64,000 nucleotides of DNA from Alistipes sp. (GTDB lineage: Bacteria > Bacteroidota > Bacteroidia > Bacteroidales > Rikenellaceae): the NCBI GenBank assembly GCA_022782405.1, contig JALFNK010000001.1, positions 109,698 through 173,697 of the forward strand. The letters run 5' to 3'. Below the pieces are notes generated by a model. It saw nothing but the letters and a program-made list of their open reading frames with translations. It was not told the DNA's origin and searched no databases. Of the stretch, positions 38,108-47,768 are shown in pieces; positions within the stretch are counted from its first letter, which is position 1; the number at the start of each line of letters is the position of its first letter. The translations under genes were made by a program, and so were the position numbers.

Positions 38108-39708
38108 TCGCGGTGCGAGAACTCGGACTTCCCGTCCGCAAATGGGTGCCCGACTGGTTGGGCATCGCCACCATTTTCGCTGTCATTCTGCCTGTGATCC
38201 TGCTCAACGGATCCTATACGGGCAGCATGCTTGAGGTCTCCTACACCCTCGGCACCTACTCCGAGGATATCACCATGGGCTACTATGCGGCTTCTGCCGG
38301 CATGGCGATCGCCTACCCGATCATTCCGAAGGTTTTGTCCGCCTTGTCGGACAAAACGTTGCTGGCGGGCGATCTTGCGTTGCAGTTTCTGTTGAGCTGG
38401 ATCTGTGCGTCGTCGCAAAATACCGATGCGCTGATTGTCTGCAGCTTCGCCATCGGTTTTCTGAAGGGTTTTCTGATGCTCTGGTTCATCCGTCATGCAC
38501 AACGGATCTTCAGCCCGCGGAATGTGCGCAGCGAGTTCTATTCCTTCTTCTATCCGCTGACCTACGGAGGCGGACAGCTTTCGGTGCTCATTACGGCGCA
38601 GCTCGCCTACCATTACGACTGGAAGTACATGTATTACTTCATGATGCTTCTTATCCTCGTGGCCATCCTTTTCGTGGTTGTCTGCCTGCGTCACGACCGT
38701 CCGGACCGCAGCGTCGCTCTGTCGGATCTGCATATCCGGGAGATGGCGGTCGTTTCGACCGGGCTGCTCATGCTGATGTATGTCCTCAATTACGGCAAGG
38801 TGCTCGACTGGATGTCTTCGCCGAAGATCTGCATCTATATCGTCCTGGCCCCGATGCTCATCGCATTTTTCGTCTGGTACCAGTACCATGCCGAGCGGCC
38901 CTATGTCAATTTGGCCCCGCTCTACCAGCCGAAGGCCATCGTCGGCTATCTCTATATGATGGCGGTGATGTTTTTCAGCACCTCCACGACACTGCTGACC
39001 AATTTCCTGACCACGATTCTCCGCGTGGACAGCACGCATACCTACATGCTCTACATCTGGTTGCTGCCGGGGTATCTGCTCGGGGCCTTCGTCTGCTTCT
39101 GGTGGTTCCGTTGGCAAAGGTGGCGCTTCCGTTTCCTGATTGCCGGAGGTATGGCCTGTTTCGCCTTTTTCTTCGGGTATCTCTATTTTTCGCTCGCGCC
39201 AGAGATGACCTATGAGATGCTCTATTTCCCGATTTTTATCCGTGGCCTGGGCATGCTGACGCTCATCATCGCCTTTGCGCTCTTCGTCGTCGAGGATCTC
39301 AATCCTAAGTACCTGCTGATGAATGCCTTTTTCCTGATTATCTTCCGATCCGTGCTGGCTCCCATTCTGGCCACCTCATTCTACAGCAATGCGCTCTACC
39401 GGCTCGAGCAGCGTTACATGCATTCGTTGGCCGAGACCGTTACAATGGCCGATCCGCTGGCTGCGGCCCGCTACGGCGATACCTTGGGCGGGGCCCTTGC
39501 GTCGGGACACGCCTATGACGAAGCGTCGCAGCTGGCAACCAATTCGCTCCATGCGACCCTGCAGCAGCAGGCATTGCTCCTTTCGTTGAAGGATATTCTG
39601 GGCGTATTGTTCGTCGTTACGCTTGTCATTGCCGTCGTTTCGCGGTTCATACCCTTCCATAAGACCCTGCGTGTTACCTTTGCCCGTACGGGCGACGATA
39701 TGGTATAG
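38104..39708 (+). CDS. MFS drug exporter, EmrB/DHA2-like
   Basis: Major-facilitator exporter of 534 aa with about fourteen hydrophobic helices, fitting the DHA2/EmrB group. It starts ATGA-coupled to the EmrA-like gene. The sequence is divergent from textbook EmrB (for example WLGIATIFAVILPVILLNGS at the start and no clear motif C), so substrate is not inferable. A loop of about 60 residues near the C-terminus (MADPLAAARYGDTLGG ...) precedes the last helix. An EmrAB pair needs an outer-membrane channel; the TolC-like protein at 40492 might serve, but belongs to a separate transcription unit. Confidence 0.82.
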   Translation: MIAVRELGLPVRKWVPDWLGIATIFAVILPVILLNGSYTGSMLEVSYTLGTYSEDITMGYYAASAGMAIAYPIIPKVLSALSDKTLLAGDLALQFLLSWICASSQNTDALIVCSFAIGFLKGFLMLWFIRHAQRIFSPRNVRSEFYSFFYPLTYGGGQLSVLITAQLAYHYDWKYMYYFMMLLILVAILFVVVCLRHDRPDRSVALSDLHIREMAVVSTGLLMLMYVLNYGKVLDWMSSPKICIYIVLAPMLIAFFVWYQYHAERPYVNLAPLYQPKAIVGYLYMMAVMFFSTSTTLLTNFLTTILRVDSTHTYMLYIWLLPGYLLGAFVCFWWFRWQRWRFRFLIAGGMACFAFFFGYLYFSLAPEMTYEMLYFPIFIRGLGMLTLIIAFALFVVEDLNPKYLLMNAFFLIIFRSVLAPILATSFYSNALYRLEQRYMHSLAETVTMADPLAAARYGDTLGGALASGHAYDEASQLATNSLHATLQQQALLLSLKDILGVLFVVTLVIAVVSRFIPFHKTLRVTFARTGDDMV

Positions 39709-39729
39709 AGTCCTCCGGCCCTTGCTTTC

Positions 39730-39768
39730 AAAGAGCCGACCGGGTATCCCGGTCGGCTCTTTTTTTCT
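39730..39768 (+). terminator. Intrinsic terminator of the EmrAB-like operon
   Basis: AAAGAGCCGACCGGG (39730-39744) and its perfect complement (39748-39762), with a TAT loop, are followed by a long T-run. Confidence 0.92.
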
Positions 39769-39864
39769 TTCCGTTGAAAAAACTTCCGGAATATTTGGAG
39801 TTCTTGATCGGATTGCCTTTCTTTGTAAACAGAATTGTTAAATATAATTGTTAATAACGCTTTC

Positions 39865-40488
39865 ATGAAGAAAAACCCACATAACAAGGAGCAGGCGATT
39901 CTGCAGGCTGCCGAACGGGAGTTTCTGACCAAGGGATATGCAGGGGCGCGAACGACGTCGATCGCCGAAGCGGCCGGCGTAACCCACGCCATGCTGCACT
40001 ACTATTTCCGTACGAAGGAACACATCTTCGAGCGGATCTTAGACGAGAAGATGCATCTGATGGGCGAATCGGTGCTGGCGGCCTTCGGAGACCCTGGCCT
40101 GCCGTTGCTTGAGCGCCTGCGCAACGGTATCGAGCGGCATTTCGACTTCGTGGCGGCGAATCCCGATCTGCCGCGGTTTATAGTCAATGAGGTTTTCGCG
40201 CGTCCGGACCGCTATGAACTCATGCGGCAAAGTATCGAAAGGCTCACGACCGTGATGTTTTCGGAGGTACAGCAGGCATTGGACGAATCGGCGGCCCGTG
40301 GGATCACGGAGCCGATGGACGCACGCATGCTGCTGCTCGATATCATTTCGCTCAATATTTTCCCGTTCATCGCCTATCCGATTCTCGAGCCTGTTCTGGG
40401 CGATCTGACGGCGGATAGGGAGGCTTTTTTCCGTTGCCGCAGGCAGGAGACGATCGAGGCGATCATGCGGCGGCTTCAAAAACATTGA
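39865..40488 (+). CDS. TetR-family transcriptional regulator (ABC exporter operon)
   Basis: A 207-aa regulator with an N-terminal TetR helix-turn-helix (EQAILQAAEREFLTKGYAG, TTSIAEAAGVTHAMLHYYFRTKEHIF) and a C-terminal ligand domain resembling CecR/YbiH. It is the first gene of the export operon, 3 nt before the TolC-like gene, as CecR is in E. coli. The expected role is ligand-relieved repression of its own operon. The ATG at 39865 follows an AT-rich region with a TTTCTTTG near-consensus box. Confidence 0.9.
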   Translation: MKKNPHNKEQAILQAAEREFLTKGYAGARTTSIAEAAGVTHAMLHYYFRTKEHIFERILDEKMHLMGESVLAAFGDPGLPLLERLRNGIERHFDFVAANPDLPRFIVNEVFARPDRYELMRQSIERLTTVMFSEVQQALDESAARGITEPMDARMLLLDIISLNIFPFIAYPILEPVLGDLTADREAFFRCRRQETIEAIMRRLQKH

Positions 40489-40491
40489 ATC

Positions 40492-41772
40492 ATGAAACGG
40501 ATACTGATATTCGGTGCCGTCCTGTTCGGTACCATCGGAGTGCAAGCTCAACCCACGCTTGACCGGTGTCGTGCAATGGCCCGGGAGCACTACCCCGAGA
40601 TCCGGCAGTACGACCTGATCCGCCGGACGGCCGACTATACCCTGTCGAATGCCCGTCGGGAGTGGCTGCCGCAACTTACCCTTTCGGGGCAGGCGACGTG
40701 GCAGAACGACGTTCCGGAGTTTCCGGAGCAGATGACGGGCCTTTTGGCCGGTCAGGGTCTGAATATCCCCGGGTTGCGCAAGGACCAGTACCGGGTGCAG
40801 CTGGAGGTGAACCAGACGCTTTGGGACGGCGGCAAGTCGGCCGCCGACCGACAGATTGCCGAGGCGGAGACTGCCGAGCAGGCCCGGGCGGCCGATGTGG
40901 ACCTATATGCGCTCGAAGGTCGTGTGGACGACCTCTATTTCGGCATTCTGCTGCTCGACGAGCGGATTGCGCAGATGCGCTTGACGACCGACCTGTTGCG
41001 GAGCAACCTCGACAAGATCCGTTCGTTGCAGCGCCACGGTGTGGCGATGCAGCATGACGCAGACGCCGTGGAGGCCGAGCTGCTCTCTGCGGGACAGCAG
41101 CTTGTGCAGATCGGGGCGATGCGTGCGAGCTATCGCCGCATGCTGGAACTTTTCATCGGCACGCAATTGGGCGATGCTCCCCTGCTGCGGCCCGAAGTCG
41201 CGGAGGTCCCGGACGGGGAACCGGCACGTCCCGAACTGCAGCTCTTCGATGCGCGTCTCGACCGCCTGACGGCCCGCGAGCGGCTGGTGCGGACTGCGAC
41301 GAGACCCCGTTTCGGGCTCTTTGCCCAAGGATATTACGGCTATCCGGGACTGGATTATTTCGGCAGCATGATGACCTCCGACTGGACGTGGAACGCGGTC
41401 GTAGGAATCCGCATGAGTTGGAACATCGGCGGATACTATACGAAGCGGAACACACTCAAAACGCTCGATGCGGCGAAACGACAGGTTGAGGTGCAACGGG
41501 ACATTTTCCTGTTCAATAATCGTTTGGAGCGTACGGAAAATGATGGCGAGATCGAGCGTCTGCGCCGGGCTTTGGCCGATGACGACCGCATCGTGCAGTT
41601 GCGCCGTTCGGTTCGTGAAGCCGCCGAGTCGCAGCTGCGCAACGGCGTGATCGACACGAACGATCTGCTGCAGAAGATCACCGACGAGAGCCGTGCCGCG
41701 ATCGCCCGCAGCAGTCGGGAGATCGAACTGTTGAAAGCGATCTATGAATTGAAACACACGATAAACCGATGA
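40492..41772 (+). CDS. TolC-like outer-membrane efflux protein
   Basis: A 426-aa outer-membrane channel with a signal peptide (ILIFGAVLFGTIGVQAQ) and no lipobox cysteine. Two OEP repeats with TLDRCRAMAREHYPEIRQYDL at the start and long amphipathic helices. It lies between the TetR gene and the membrane fusion protein, with a 4-nt overlap with the latter, so it is the dedicated exit duct of the downstream ABC exporter. Confidence 0.9.
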   Translation: MKRILIFGAVLFGTIGVQAQPTLDRCRAMAREHYPEIRQYDLIRRTADYTLSNARREWLPQLTLSGQATWQNDVPEFPEQMTGLLAGQGLNIPGLRKDQYRVQLEVNQTLWDGGKSAADRQIAEAETAEQARAADVDLYALEGRVDDLYFGILLLDERIAQMRLTTDLLRSNLDKIRSLQRHGVAMQHDADAVEAELLSAGQQLVQIGAMRASYRRMLELFIGTQLGDAPLLRPEVAEVPDGEPARPELQLFDARLDRLTARERLVRTATRPRFGLFAQGYYGYPGLDYFGSMMTSDWTWNAVVGIRMSWNIGGYYTKRNTLKTLDAAKRQVEVQRDIFLFNNRLERTENDGEIERLRRALADDDRIVQLRRSVREAAESQLRNGVIDTNDLLQKITDESRAAIARSSREIELLKAIYELKHTINR

Positions 41773-42662
41773 AACGTATTCTGTTTTTTGTCCTCTCCGC
41801 CGCGGCTGCCGCATGCGGCCGTGAAACGGATTTTGATGCCACGGGAACCTTCGAGGCTACGGAAATCACCGTCTCCGCAGAGGCGTCGGGACGCATCCTG
41901 CGCTTCGATGCCGCAGAGGGCGACCGCCTGGAGGCCGGCCGGACCGTCGGCGAGGTCGATACCGTGCAGCTCTGGCTGCAGCGACGGCAGCTCGAGCGCC
42001 AGCGGGCCTCGGTGCGTTCGGGGCGTCCCGATGTGGAAAAACAGCTGGCCGCCCTGCGCGAGCAGATTGCCAAGCAGCAGACCGAGCGGCGCCGTGTCGC
42101 AAGCCTGCTCGAGGACGGTGCTGCAACGGCCAAGCAGCTGGATGATATCGACGCGCAACTGAAGATTCTGCAGAGACAGCTCGAGGCGCAGCTCTCGACG
42201 CTCGAGAACAGCGCCTCGGCAATCGACGAGAACGCCTCGGCCCTCGATCTGCAGATCGCGCAGATCGACGACCGGCTCCGCAAATGCCGCATCGCATCGC
42301 CCGTAACGGGTACCGTGCTGGCCAAATATGCCGAGGCCGGTGAGGTGGTCGCTGCGGGACGTCCGCTGATGAAGGTTGCCGATCTGGAGCTGCTCTATCT
42401 GCGGGCCTACTTCACGTCGGAGCAGTTGGCCGACCTGCGCCTCGGCGACGAGGTGGTCGTAACGGCCGATTTCGGCGAAGATGCCCGTTTCGACTATCCG
42501 GGACGGATTGTCTGGATCGCCTCCGAGAGCGAATTTACGCCCAAGACGATCCAGACACGCGATTCGCGGGCCAATCTGGTCTATGCCGTGAAGGTTGCCG
42601 TCCGCAACGACGGCCGGTTGAAAATCGGACTTTACGGGGAGGTGCGCCTCGCCGACAAATAA
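41769..42662 (+). CDS. Membrane fusion protein (HlyD/YbhG-like)
   Basis: A 297-aa adaptor with a lipoprotein-like signal peptide (AAAAACGRE). The lipoyl half (FEATEITVSAEASGRILRFD), a long helical hairpin (residues about 60-165) and the second half (CRIASPVTGTVLAKYAEAGEVV) match YbhG/HlyD adaptors. It is ATGA-coupled to tolC and followed by the first ATPase after 12 nt. Confidence 0.9.
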   Translation: MKRILFFVLSAAAAACGRETDFDATGTFEATEITVSAEASGRILRFDAAEGDRLEAGRTVGEVDTVQLWLQRRQLERQRASVRSGRPDVEKQLAALREQIAKQQTERRRVASLLEDGAATAKQLDDIDAQLKILQRQLEAQLSTLENSASAIDENASALDLQIAQIDDRLRKCRIASPVTGTVLAKYAEAGEVVAAGRPLMKVADLELLYLRAYFTSEQLADLRLGDEVVVTADFGEDARFDYPGRIVWIASESEFTPKTIQTRDSRANLVYAVKVAVRNDGRLKIGLYGEVRLADK

Positions 42663-42674
42663 CACCCTGCTGTC

Positions 42675-43586
42675 ATGGATACCGCCATCAAGGTTCAGGG
42701 TCTGACCAAGCGTTACGGAACGCTTACGGCGCTCGACGACATTTCGTTCGAGGTGCGGCGGGGCGAGCTGTTCGGGTTGATCGGGCCCGACGGCGCGGGT
42801 AAGACGACGCTCTTCCGGCTGCTGACGACGCTCCTGACGCCCGACGCCGGAAGTGCGTCGGTCGATGGCCTCGATATCGAAGCTGACTACCGGGCCATTC
42901 GCCGCCGTGTGGGGTATATGCCCGGGCGCTTCTCGCTGTACCCCGACCTGACGGTTGCCGAGAATCTGGACTTCTTTGCGGCGCTCTTCGGAGTGGATGC
43001 TGCGGAGAACTACGAGCTGATCGCTCCCGTCTATCGGCAGATCGAACCTTTCCGTACGCGTCGTGCCGGGAATCTCTCGGGCGGCATGAAACAGAAGCTG
43101 GCACTCTGCTGCGCCCTGATCCACCGGCCTTCGGTGCTCTTCCTCGACGAGCCTACCACGGGAGTCGATGCCGTCTCACGCAGCGAGTTCTGGGAGATGC
43201 TCGCCGGGTTGAAGCAGCGGGGCATCGCAATGCTGGTTTCGACGCCCTACATGGACGAGGCGCGCCGCTGCGACCGCATCGCCCTTTGCAACAGGGGGCG
43301 GCTGCTGGGGGTCGATACGCCGCAGGAGCTTGTCCGGAGTTTCGACGATCCGCTCTATGCCCTCACGGGACCGGATCTCTACGGACTGCTCGCGGCGGCC
43401 CGCCGACAGCCCGGGGTTCGTGAGTGCTACCCTTTCGGCGCGGCGCACCATCTGGTCGCCGAACGCGGATTCGATCCCGACGAGCTGCTCCGTGCACTTT
43501 CGGCGGAGGGCTTCACCGGAGTTTCGATCCGGCCTGTGGCAGCGGATATCGAGGATGTATTCATAAAACGCATGGGCCATGAGTGA
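42675..43586 (+). CDS. ABC exporter ATPase 1 (YbhF N-half-like)
   Basis: A 303-aa ABC ATPase. Walker A is GPDGAGKTT, signature LSGGMKQK, Walker B VLFLDEPTTGVD, followed by a switch region (VSTPYMDEARRCDR). A C-terminal ~80-residue DrrA-like extension follows. Together with the next ATPase it corresponds to the two halves of E. coli YbhF. It overlaps the next gene by 8 nt. Confidence 0.92.
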   Translation: MDTAIKVQGLTKRYGTLTALDDISFEVRRGELFGLIGPDGAGKTTLFRLLTTLLTPDAGSASVDGLDIEADYRAIRRRVGYMPGRFSLYPDLTVAENLDFFAALFGVDAAENYELIAPVYRQIEPFRTRRAGNLSGGMKQKLALCCALIHRPSVLFLDEPTTGVDAVSRSEFWEMLAGLKQRGIAMLVSTPYMDEARRCDRIALCNRGRLLGVDTPQELVRSFDDPLYALTGPDLYGLLAAARRQPGVRECYPFGAAHHLVAERGFDPDELLRALSAEGFTGVSIRPVAADIEDVFIKRMGHE

Positions 43587-44319
43587 ACCGATTCTCTCCG
43601 TTCGGGAGCTGACCAAACGCTTCGGGACCTTCACGGCCGTCGATCGCATCTCGTTCGATGTCGGGCGCGGCGAGATCTTCGGCTTTCTGGGCGCCAACGG
43701 CGCCGGGAAGACCACGGCAATGCGCATGCTCTGCGGGTTGAGCCTGCCCACGTCGGGCAGCGGCACGGTCGCCGGCTGCGACATCCTGCGCGAAAGCGAA
43801 GCGATCAAACGCCATATCGGCTATATGAGCCAGCGCTTTTCGCTCTACGACGACCTGACGGTGCTCGAGAACATCCGCCTTTACGGCGGTATCTACGGCC
43901 TACGGCGGCGCGAGATTCTGCGGCGGGCCGTGGAGGTGCTCCGCCGGCTCGACTTCGGCTCCGAACGCAATACGCCGGTCGGGGCTCTGCCGCTGGGTTG
44001 GAAACAGAAACTGGCTTTTTCGGTGGCGACGCTGCACCGCCCCGAACTGGTCTTTCTCGATGAACCTACGGGAGGTGTCGATCCCCTTACGCGCCGCCAG
44101 TTCTGGGAGTTGATCTACGAGGCGGCAGCCGGAGGCACGACGCTCTTCGTTACCACGCACTATATGGACGAGGCGGAGTACTGTTCGCGGGTGTCGATCA
44201 TGGTGGATGGCCGGATCTGCGCCCTGGGTGCCCCGGCCGAACTGAAACGCGAATTCGGGGCGGTATCCATGGACGAGGTGTTCCGTCTGCTGGCCCGCGG
44301 AGCCAAACGCAGTGAATGA
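43579..44319 (+). CDS. ABC exporter ATPase 2 (YbhF C-half-like) with degenerate signature
   Basis: A 246-aa ABC ATPase: Walker A GANGAGKTT, Walker B LVFLDEPTGGVD, switch TTHYMDEAEYCS. The signature position reads LPLGWKQK in place of LSGGQ, a variant known from second domains of YbhF/RbbA-type double ATPases, so one ATP site of the heterodimer may be altered. It overlaps both neighbours by 8 nt, consistent with a heterodimer with ATPase 1. Confidence 0.92.
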   Translation: MSEPILSVRELTKRFGTFTAVDRISFDVGRGEIFGFLGANGAGKTTAMRMLCGLSLPTSGSGTVAGCDILRESEAIKRHIGYMSQRFSLYDDLTVLENIRLYGGIYGLRRREILRRAVEVLRRLDFGSERNTPVGALPLGWKQKLAFSVATLHRPELVFLDEPTGGVDPLTRRQFWELIYEAAAGGTTLFVTTHYMDEAEYCSRVSIMVDGRICALGAPAELKREFGAVSMDEVFRLLARGAKRSE

Positions 44320-45412
44320 TATGGGAGGATTCTGGTCATTTGTCAAAAAGGAGACGCTGCACATTCTGCGTGATCCGCGTACGATGCTGATCGTACTCGG
44401 CACACCTGTCGTGCAGCTGCTGCTGTTCGGTTTCGCCATCTCGACCGAGGTGAACAATATCGACGTGGCCGTCGTTGCGCTGCATCCTTCCGAGGCCGTA
44501 CGCCAGTGCGTCGCCCGTCTGGAAGCGAACCCCTACTTTACATTGCGGGGCGGCATTTCCGGAGCGGAGATCGACCCTGCGCTGCGCCGCGGCGATGCAG
44601 AAGCCGTCGTGGTCTTCGCCGCGGACTTCGACCGTCGCATGGAGCGCCTCGCACGCGGCGAGGATGACCGGCCCGCCATTCAGCTTGTCATGGATGCCTC
44701 GAATACCAACACGGCCCTTGCGGGCGCCGCCTACCTGCGGCAGGCGCTGCTTCCGCAATCCTCCGCCCTTTCGGTCTTCGAGACGCGTCTGCTCTACAAT
44801 CCCCAGATGAAGAGCGCCTACAACTTCGTTCCGGGTATCATGGGACTGATCTTCATCGTCATCTGCGCCATCATGACCTCCGTGTCGATCGTGCGCGAGA
44901 AGGAGACCGGCACGATGGAGGTACTGCTCGTCTCCCCCGTGCGGCCGATCCGCATCATTCTGGCCAAGATGATCCCCTACTTCGTCCTTTCGTGTCTGAA
45001 TCTGGTTACAATCCTGCTGCTGGCCCGCTATGTGCTGGGGGTCCCGATGTCGGGCAGCATCGTCGGCATCGTCTTCACGTCGCTGCTTTACCTGGCCCTC
45101 GCCCTAGCCCTCGGGCTCTTCATCTCGACGACGGCCGACCGCCAGATTACGGCGCTCATCATCTCGACCATGCTGATGCTCCTGCCGCTGATCATGCTCT
45201 CGGGAATGGTCTTTCCGATCGAGAACATGCCGTGGATCCTGCGCACGCTTTCGTGCATCGTCCCGGCCCGCTGGTATATCGACGCCATCCGCAAACTGAT
45301 GATCGAGGGGCTCCCCTTTGCGGCCGTCGCCCGGGATTTCCTCATCCTTGCAGGTATGACTCTCGCGCTGGTCGTCGTCGCCCTGAAGAAGTTCAACGAT
45401 AAACTCGAATGA
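44312..45412 (+). CDS. ABC-2 family permease 1 (YbhS/YhhJ-like)
   Basis: A 366-aa membrane protein with one N-terminal helix, a large extracytoplasmic domain (residues about 45-170) and five C-terminal helices, the ABC-2 layout. Markers are SIVREKETGTMEVLLVSPVRP and PIENMPWILRTLS. It overlaps ATPase 2 by 8 nt and permease 2 by 4 nt; the pair likely forms the exporter's membrane heterodimer. Confidence 0.9.
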   Translation: MNDMGGFWSFVKKETLHILRDPRTMLIVLGTPVVQLLLFGFAISTEVNNIDVAVVALHPSEAVRQCVARLEANPYFTLRGGISGAEIDPALRRGDAEAVVVFAADFDRRMERLARGEDDRPAIQLVMDASNTNTALAGAAYLRQALLPQSSALSVFETRLLYNPQMKSAYNFVPGIMGLIFIVICAIMTSVSIVREKETGTMEVLLVSPVRPIRIILAKMIPYFVLSCLNLVTILLLARYVLGVPMSGSIVGIVFTSLLYLALALALGLFISTTADRQITALIISTMLMLLPLIMLSGMVFPIENMPWILRTLSCIVPARWYIDAIRKLMIEGLPFAAVARDFLILAGMTLALVVVALKKFNDKLE

Positions 45413-46518
45413 CCATGCGTACACTTTTCGTCTTGCTCGACAAGGAGTTCCGACAGTTTTTCCGCAACCCGTTCCTGCCGCGGATGGTCATCCTCTTTCC
45501 GGTGATGGTGATGCTCGTCATGCCGTGGGTTACAACGATGGATATCCGGCATATCGGCGTTTCGGTCGTCGATCTCGACCGTTCGGAGGCGTCGCGGCGC
45601 ATCGTGCAGAAGATCCGGGCCTCGGAATATTTCACGCTCGACGGCCTTTCGGAGAGTTACGCCGCGTCGCTGGAAGACCTGGAGGAGGGACGCGTCGATG
45701 CCATTCTGGAGGTCCCCGACGGTTTCGGCGAATCGCTTGTCGGAGGAAATCCCGTCCGGCTCCGCATTGCCGCCAACGGTGTCAATGCCACGAAGGGGTC
45801 GCTCGGTACGCAGTATCTCATGCAGACGGTCTCGTCGGCCGTTGCGGAATTGCGCGACGAACGGGGCCTTCCGCCGGCAGCGGACCCTGTCGTCGCCGAA
45901 AACCGCTACAATCCGACGCTCGAATACCGCAACTACATGATCCCCGCACTGATGATCATGCTGATGATCATGATCTGCGGCTTCCTTCCGGCGCTGAACC
46001 TCGTGAGTGAGAAGGAGACGGGCACCATCGAGCAGATCAACGTAACACCTGTCGGGGCATTCACCTTCACGCTGGCCAAACTGATCCCCTACTGGATCAT
46101 CGGCCTGGTGGTGCTGACGCTGGCCATGCTGCTCGCGGCATTGATTTACGGCCTGACGCCGGTCGGGTCGCCCGCATGCATCTATCTGGCCGCCATCCTC
46201 TTCATTTTCGTCATGTCGGGCTTCGGCATCATTGCCGCGAACTTCTCCGATACGATGCAGCAGACCATGTTCGGGATGTTCTTCTTTGTGATGATCTTCA
46301 TTCTGATGAGCGGCCTTATCATGCCGATCTCCTCGATGCCCGAGTGGGCGCAGCGGATCACCTGGTTCCTGCCGCCCCGCTATTTCATCGACATCATGCG
46401 GGCCGTCTATCTGCGGGGCGCCGCGCTGGCGGACCTGCATTTTGAATACGGCATTCTGCTGCTTTTCGCCGTGCTGTTCAACCTTGCTGCGGCCCTTACC
46501 TATCGCAAGCGCTCCTGA
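45409..46518 (+). CDS. ABC-2 family permease 2 (YbhR-like)
   Basis: A 369-aa ABC-2 permease with the same layout as its neighbour (NFVPG-type region replaced by NYMIPALMIMLM, SEKETGTIEQINVTPVGA, MPISSMPEWAQRITWFLPPRY). It is the last gene of the TetR-TolC-MFP-ATPase-ATPase-permease-permease operon. I see no clear terminator between it and the bile-salt-hydrolase-like gene, whose promoter begins about 90 nt later. Confidence 0.9.
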   Translation: MTMRTLFVLLDKEFRQFFRNPFLPRMVILFPVMVMLVMPWVTTMDIRHIGVSVVDLDRSEASRRIVQKIRASEYFTLDGLSESYAASLEDLEEGRVDAILEVPDGFGESLVGGNPVRLRIAANGVNATKGSLGTQYLMQTVSSAVAELRDERGLPPAADPVVAENRYNPTLEYRNYMIPALMIMLMIMICGFLPALNLVSEKETGTIEQINVTPVGAFTFTLAKLIPYWIIGLVVLTLAMLLAALIYGLTPVGSPACIYLAAILFIFVMSGFGIIAANFSDTMQQTMFGMFFFVMIFILMSGLIMPISSMPEWAQRITWFLPPRYFIDIMRAVYLRGAALADLHFEYGILLLFAVLFNLAAALTYRKRS

Positions 46519-46608
46519 CAATGTCCTGAAATTTCCTCTCGGCGGTCCGAAAGATGCGTCGGAAGAACCGCATCTGACCTTACCCTGCGGAAAATAATGA
46601 AAAATTCG

Positions 46609-46616
46609 TATATTTG
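46609..46616 (+). promoter_or_regulatory. -7 box TATATTTG of the choloylglycine-hydrolase gene
   Basis: TATATTTG, 45 nt upstream of the ATG at 46661. The upstream TTGs of the longer frame lie at the likely transcript start, supporting the internal ATG. Confidence 0.7.
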
Positions 46617-46660
46617 TTATGCGGAGAAAATGTCTTCTCTGCCTGGTAAATGCATTGAAC

Positions 46661-47743
46661 ATGAAACGAATGAATCTGATGCTGGCGATTGCGTCCGTCG
46701 GCATTCTTGCCACTCCGCTGCCGGCCGGGGCCTGCACGGGCATTACCCTGCGTTCGGCAGACGGGGCACATGTCGTTGCCCGTACGATCGAATGGGGTGG
46801 CAGTAATCTGAACAGCCGTTATGTCGTCGTGCCGCGCGGCTATACGCAGCGCTCCTTTACTCCGGACGGGCAGAATGGCATGCGCTTTACGGCCCGTTAC
46901 GGTTATGTGGGTTTTGCGGTCGAACGCGAGGAGTTCGTGGCCGAGGGACTCAACGAGGAGGGTTTGTCTGCCGGGCTTTTCTATTTCCCGGGGTACGGGG
47001 CGTATGAGTCCTACGACGCGGCCCGCAACGACGAGAATATCGCCGACCTGCAGCTTGTGCCGCTCGTATTGGGGTCTTGCCGCACGATCGATGAGGTAAA
47101 GGAGCTTCTCACAAAGGTCTGCGTCATCGGTATCGATCCCCGGGCTTCGACCGTCCACTGGCGTTTTACGGATCTTTCGGGTCGTCAGGTGGTGCTCGAG
47201 ATCATCGACCGGAAGCCCGTCTTCTATGAGAACGAACTGGGCGTGCTGACCAACTCCCCGGGCTTCGAGTGGCAGCTGACGAATCTGAACAACTACGTCA
47301 ATCTCCATGCGGGCGGCGCCGAGGCGCATCCGATGGGCGGCATCTCGCTCACAGCGTTCGGTGCCGGCAGCGGCATGCTGGGACTTCCGGGCGATGTTAC
47401 GCCTCCGTCGCGTTTCGTGCGTGCGGCCTTTTTCCAGACTACGGCGCCGCAGCAGGCTACGGCACTCGAAACCGTGCTGCAGGGATTTCAGATCCTTACC
47501 AACTTCGATATTCCGATCGGCGTGGAGTTTCCCGCCGGACAGATCCCGGCCGATATCCCGAGTGCCACGCAGTGGACTTCGGCAACGGATCCCGCGAACC
47601 GCATGATCTACTACCGTACGATGTACAACAGCGCCATCCGTTCGATCGACCTGCGGCAGATCGACTTCTCGAAGGTGGCATACCGTTCTGAGCCGTTGGA
47701 TGATGTCCGGCAGCAGCCCGTCTGCCCGATTCGGGTCCGATAA
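46661..47743 (+). CDS. Secreted choloylglycine hydrolase family enzyme (bile salt hydrolase-like)
   Basis: Ntn-hydrolase of 360 aa, exported. The signal peptide ends GA, directly followed by the nucleophile Cys25 in CTGITL, so signal cleavage would expose it, as in periplasmic Bacteroidota BSHs. Conserved elements in order: VVARTIEW (Arg/Glu of the active site), LNEEGLSAGLFYF (Asn loop), LTNSPGFEWQLTNLNNY (Asn), and PPSRFVRAAFF (Arg). These match BSH/penicillin V acylase enzymes that cleave the amide of conjugated bile acids. It follows an export operon that might remove bile salts. Penicillin V or other amides are alternative substrates. Confidence 0.87.
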   Translation: MKRMNLMLAIASVGILATPLPAGACTGITLRSADGAHVVARTIEWGGSNLNSRYVVVPRGYTQRSFTPDGQNGMRFTARYGYVGFAVEREEFVAEGLNEEGLSAGLFYFPGYGAYESYDAARNDENIADLQLVPLVLGSCRTIDEVKELLTKVCVIGIDPRASTVHWRFTDLSGRQVVLEIIDRKPVFYENELGVLTNSPGFEWQLTNLNNYVNLHAGGAEAHPMGGISLTAFGAGSGMLGLPGDVTPPSRFVRAAFFQTTAPQQATALETVLQGFQILTNFDIPIGVEFPAGQIPADIPSATQWTSATDPANRMIYYRTMYNSAIRSIDLRQIDFSKVAYRSEPLDDVRQQPVCPIRVR

Positions 47744-47768
47744 ATGCGATTCGGTTGCCGACCGAAAA

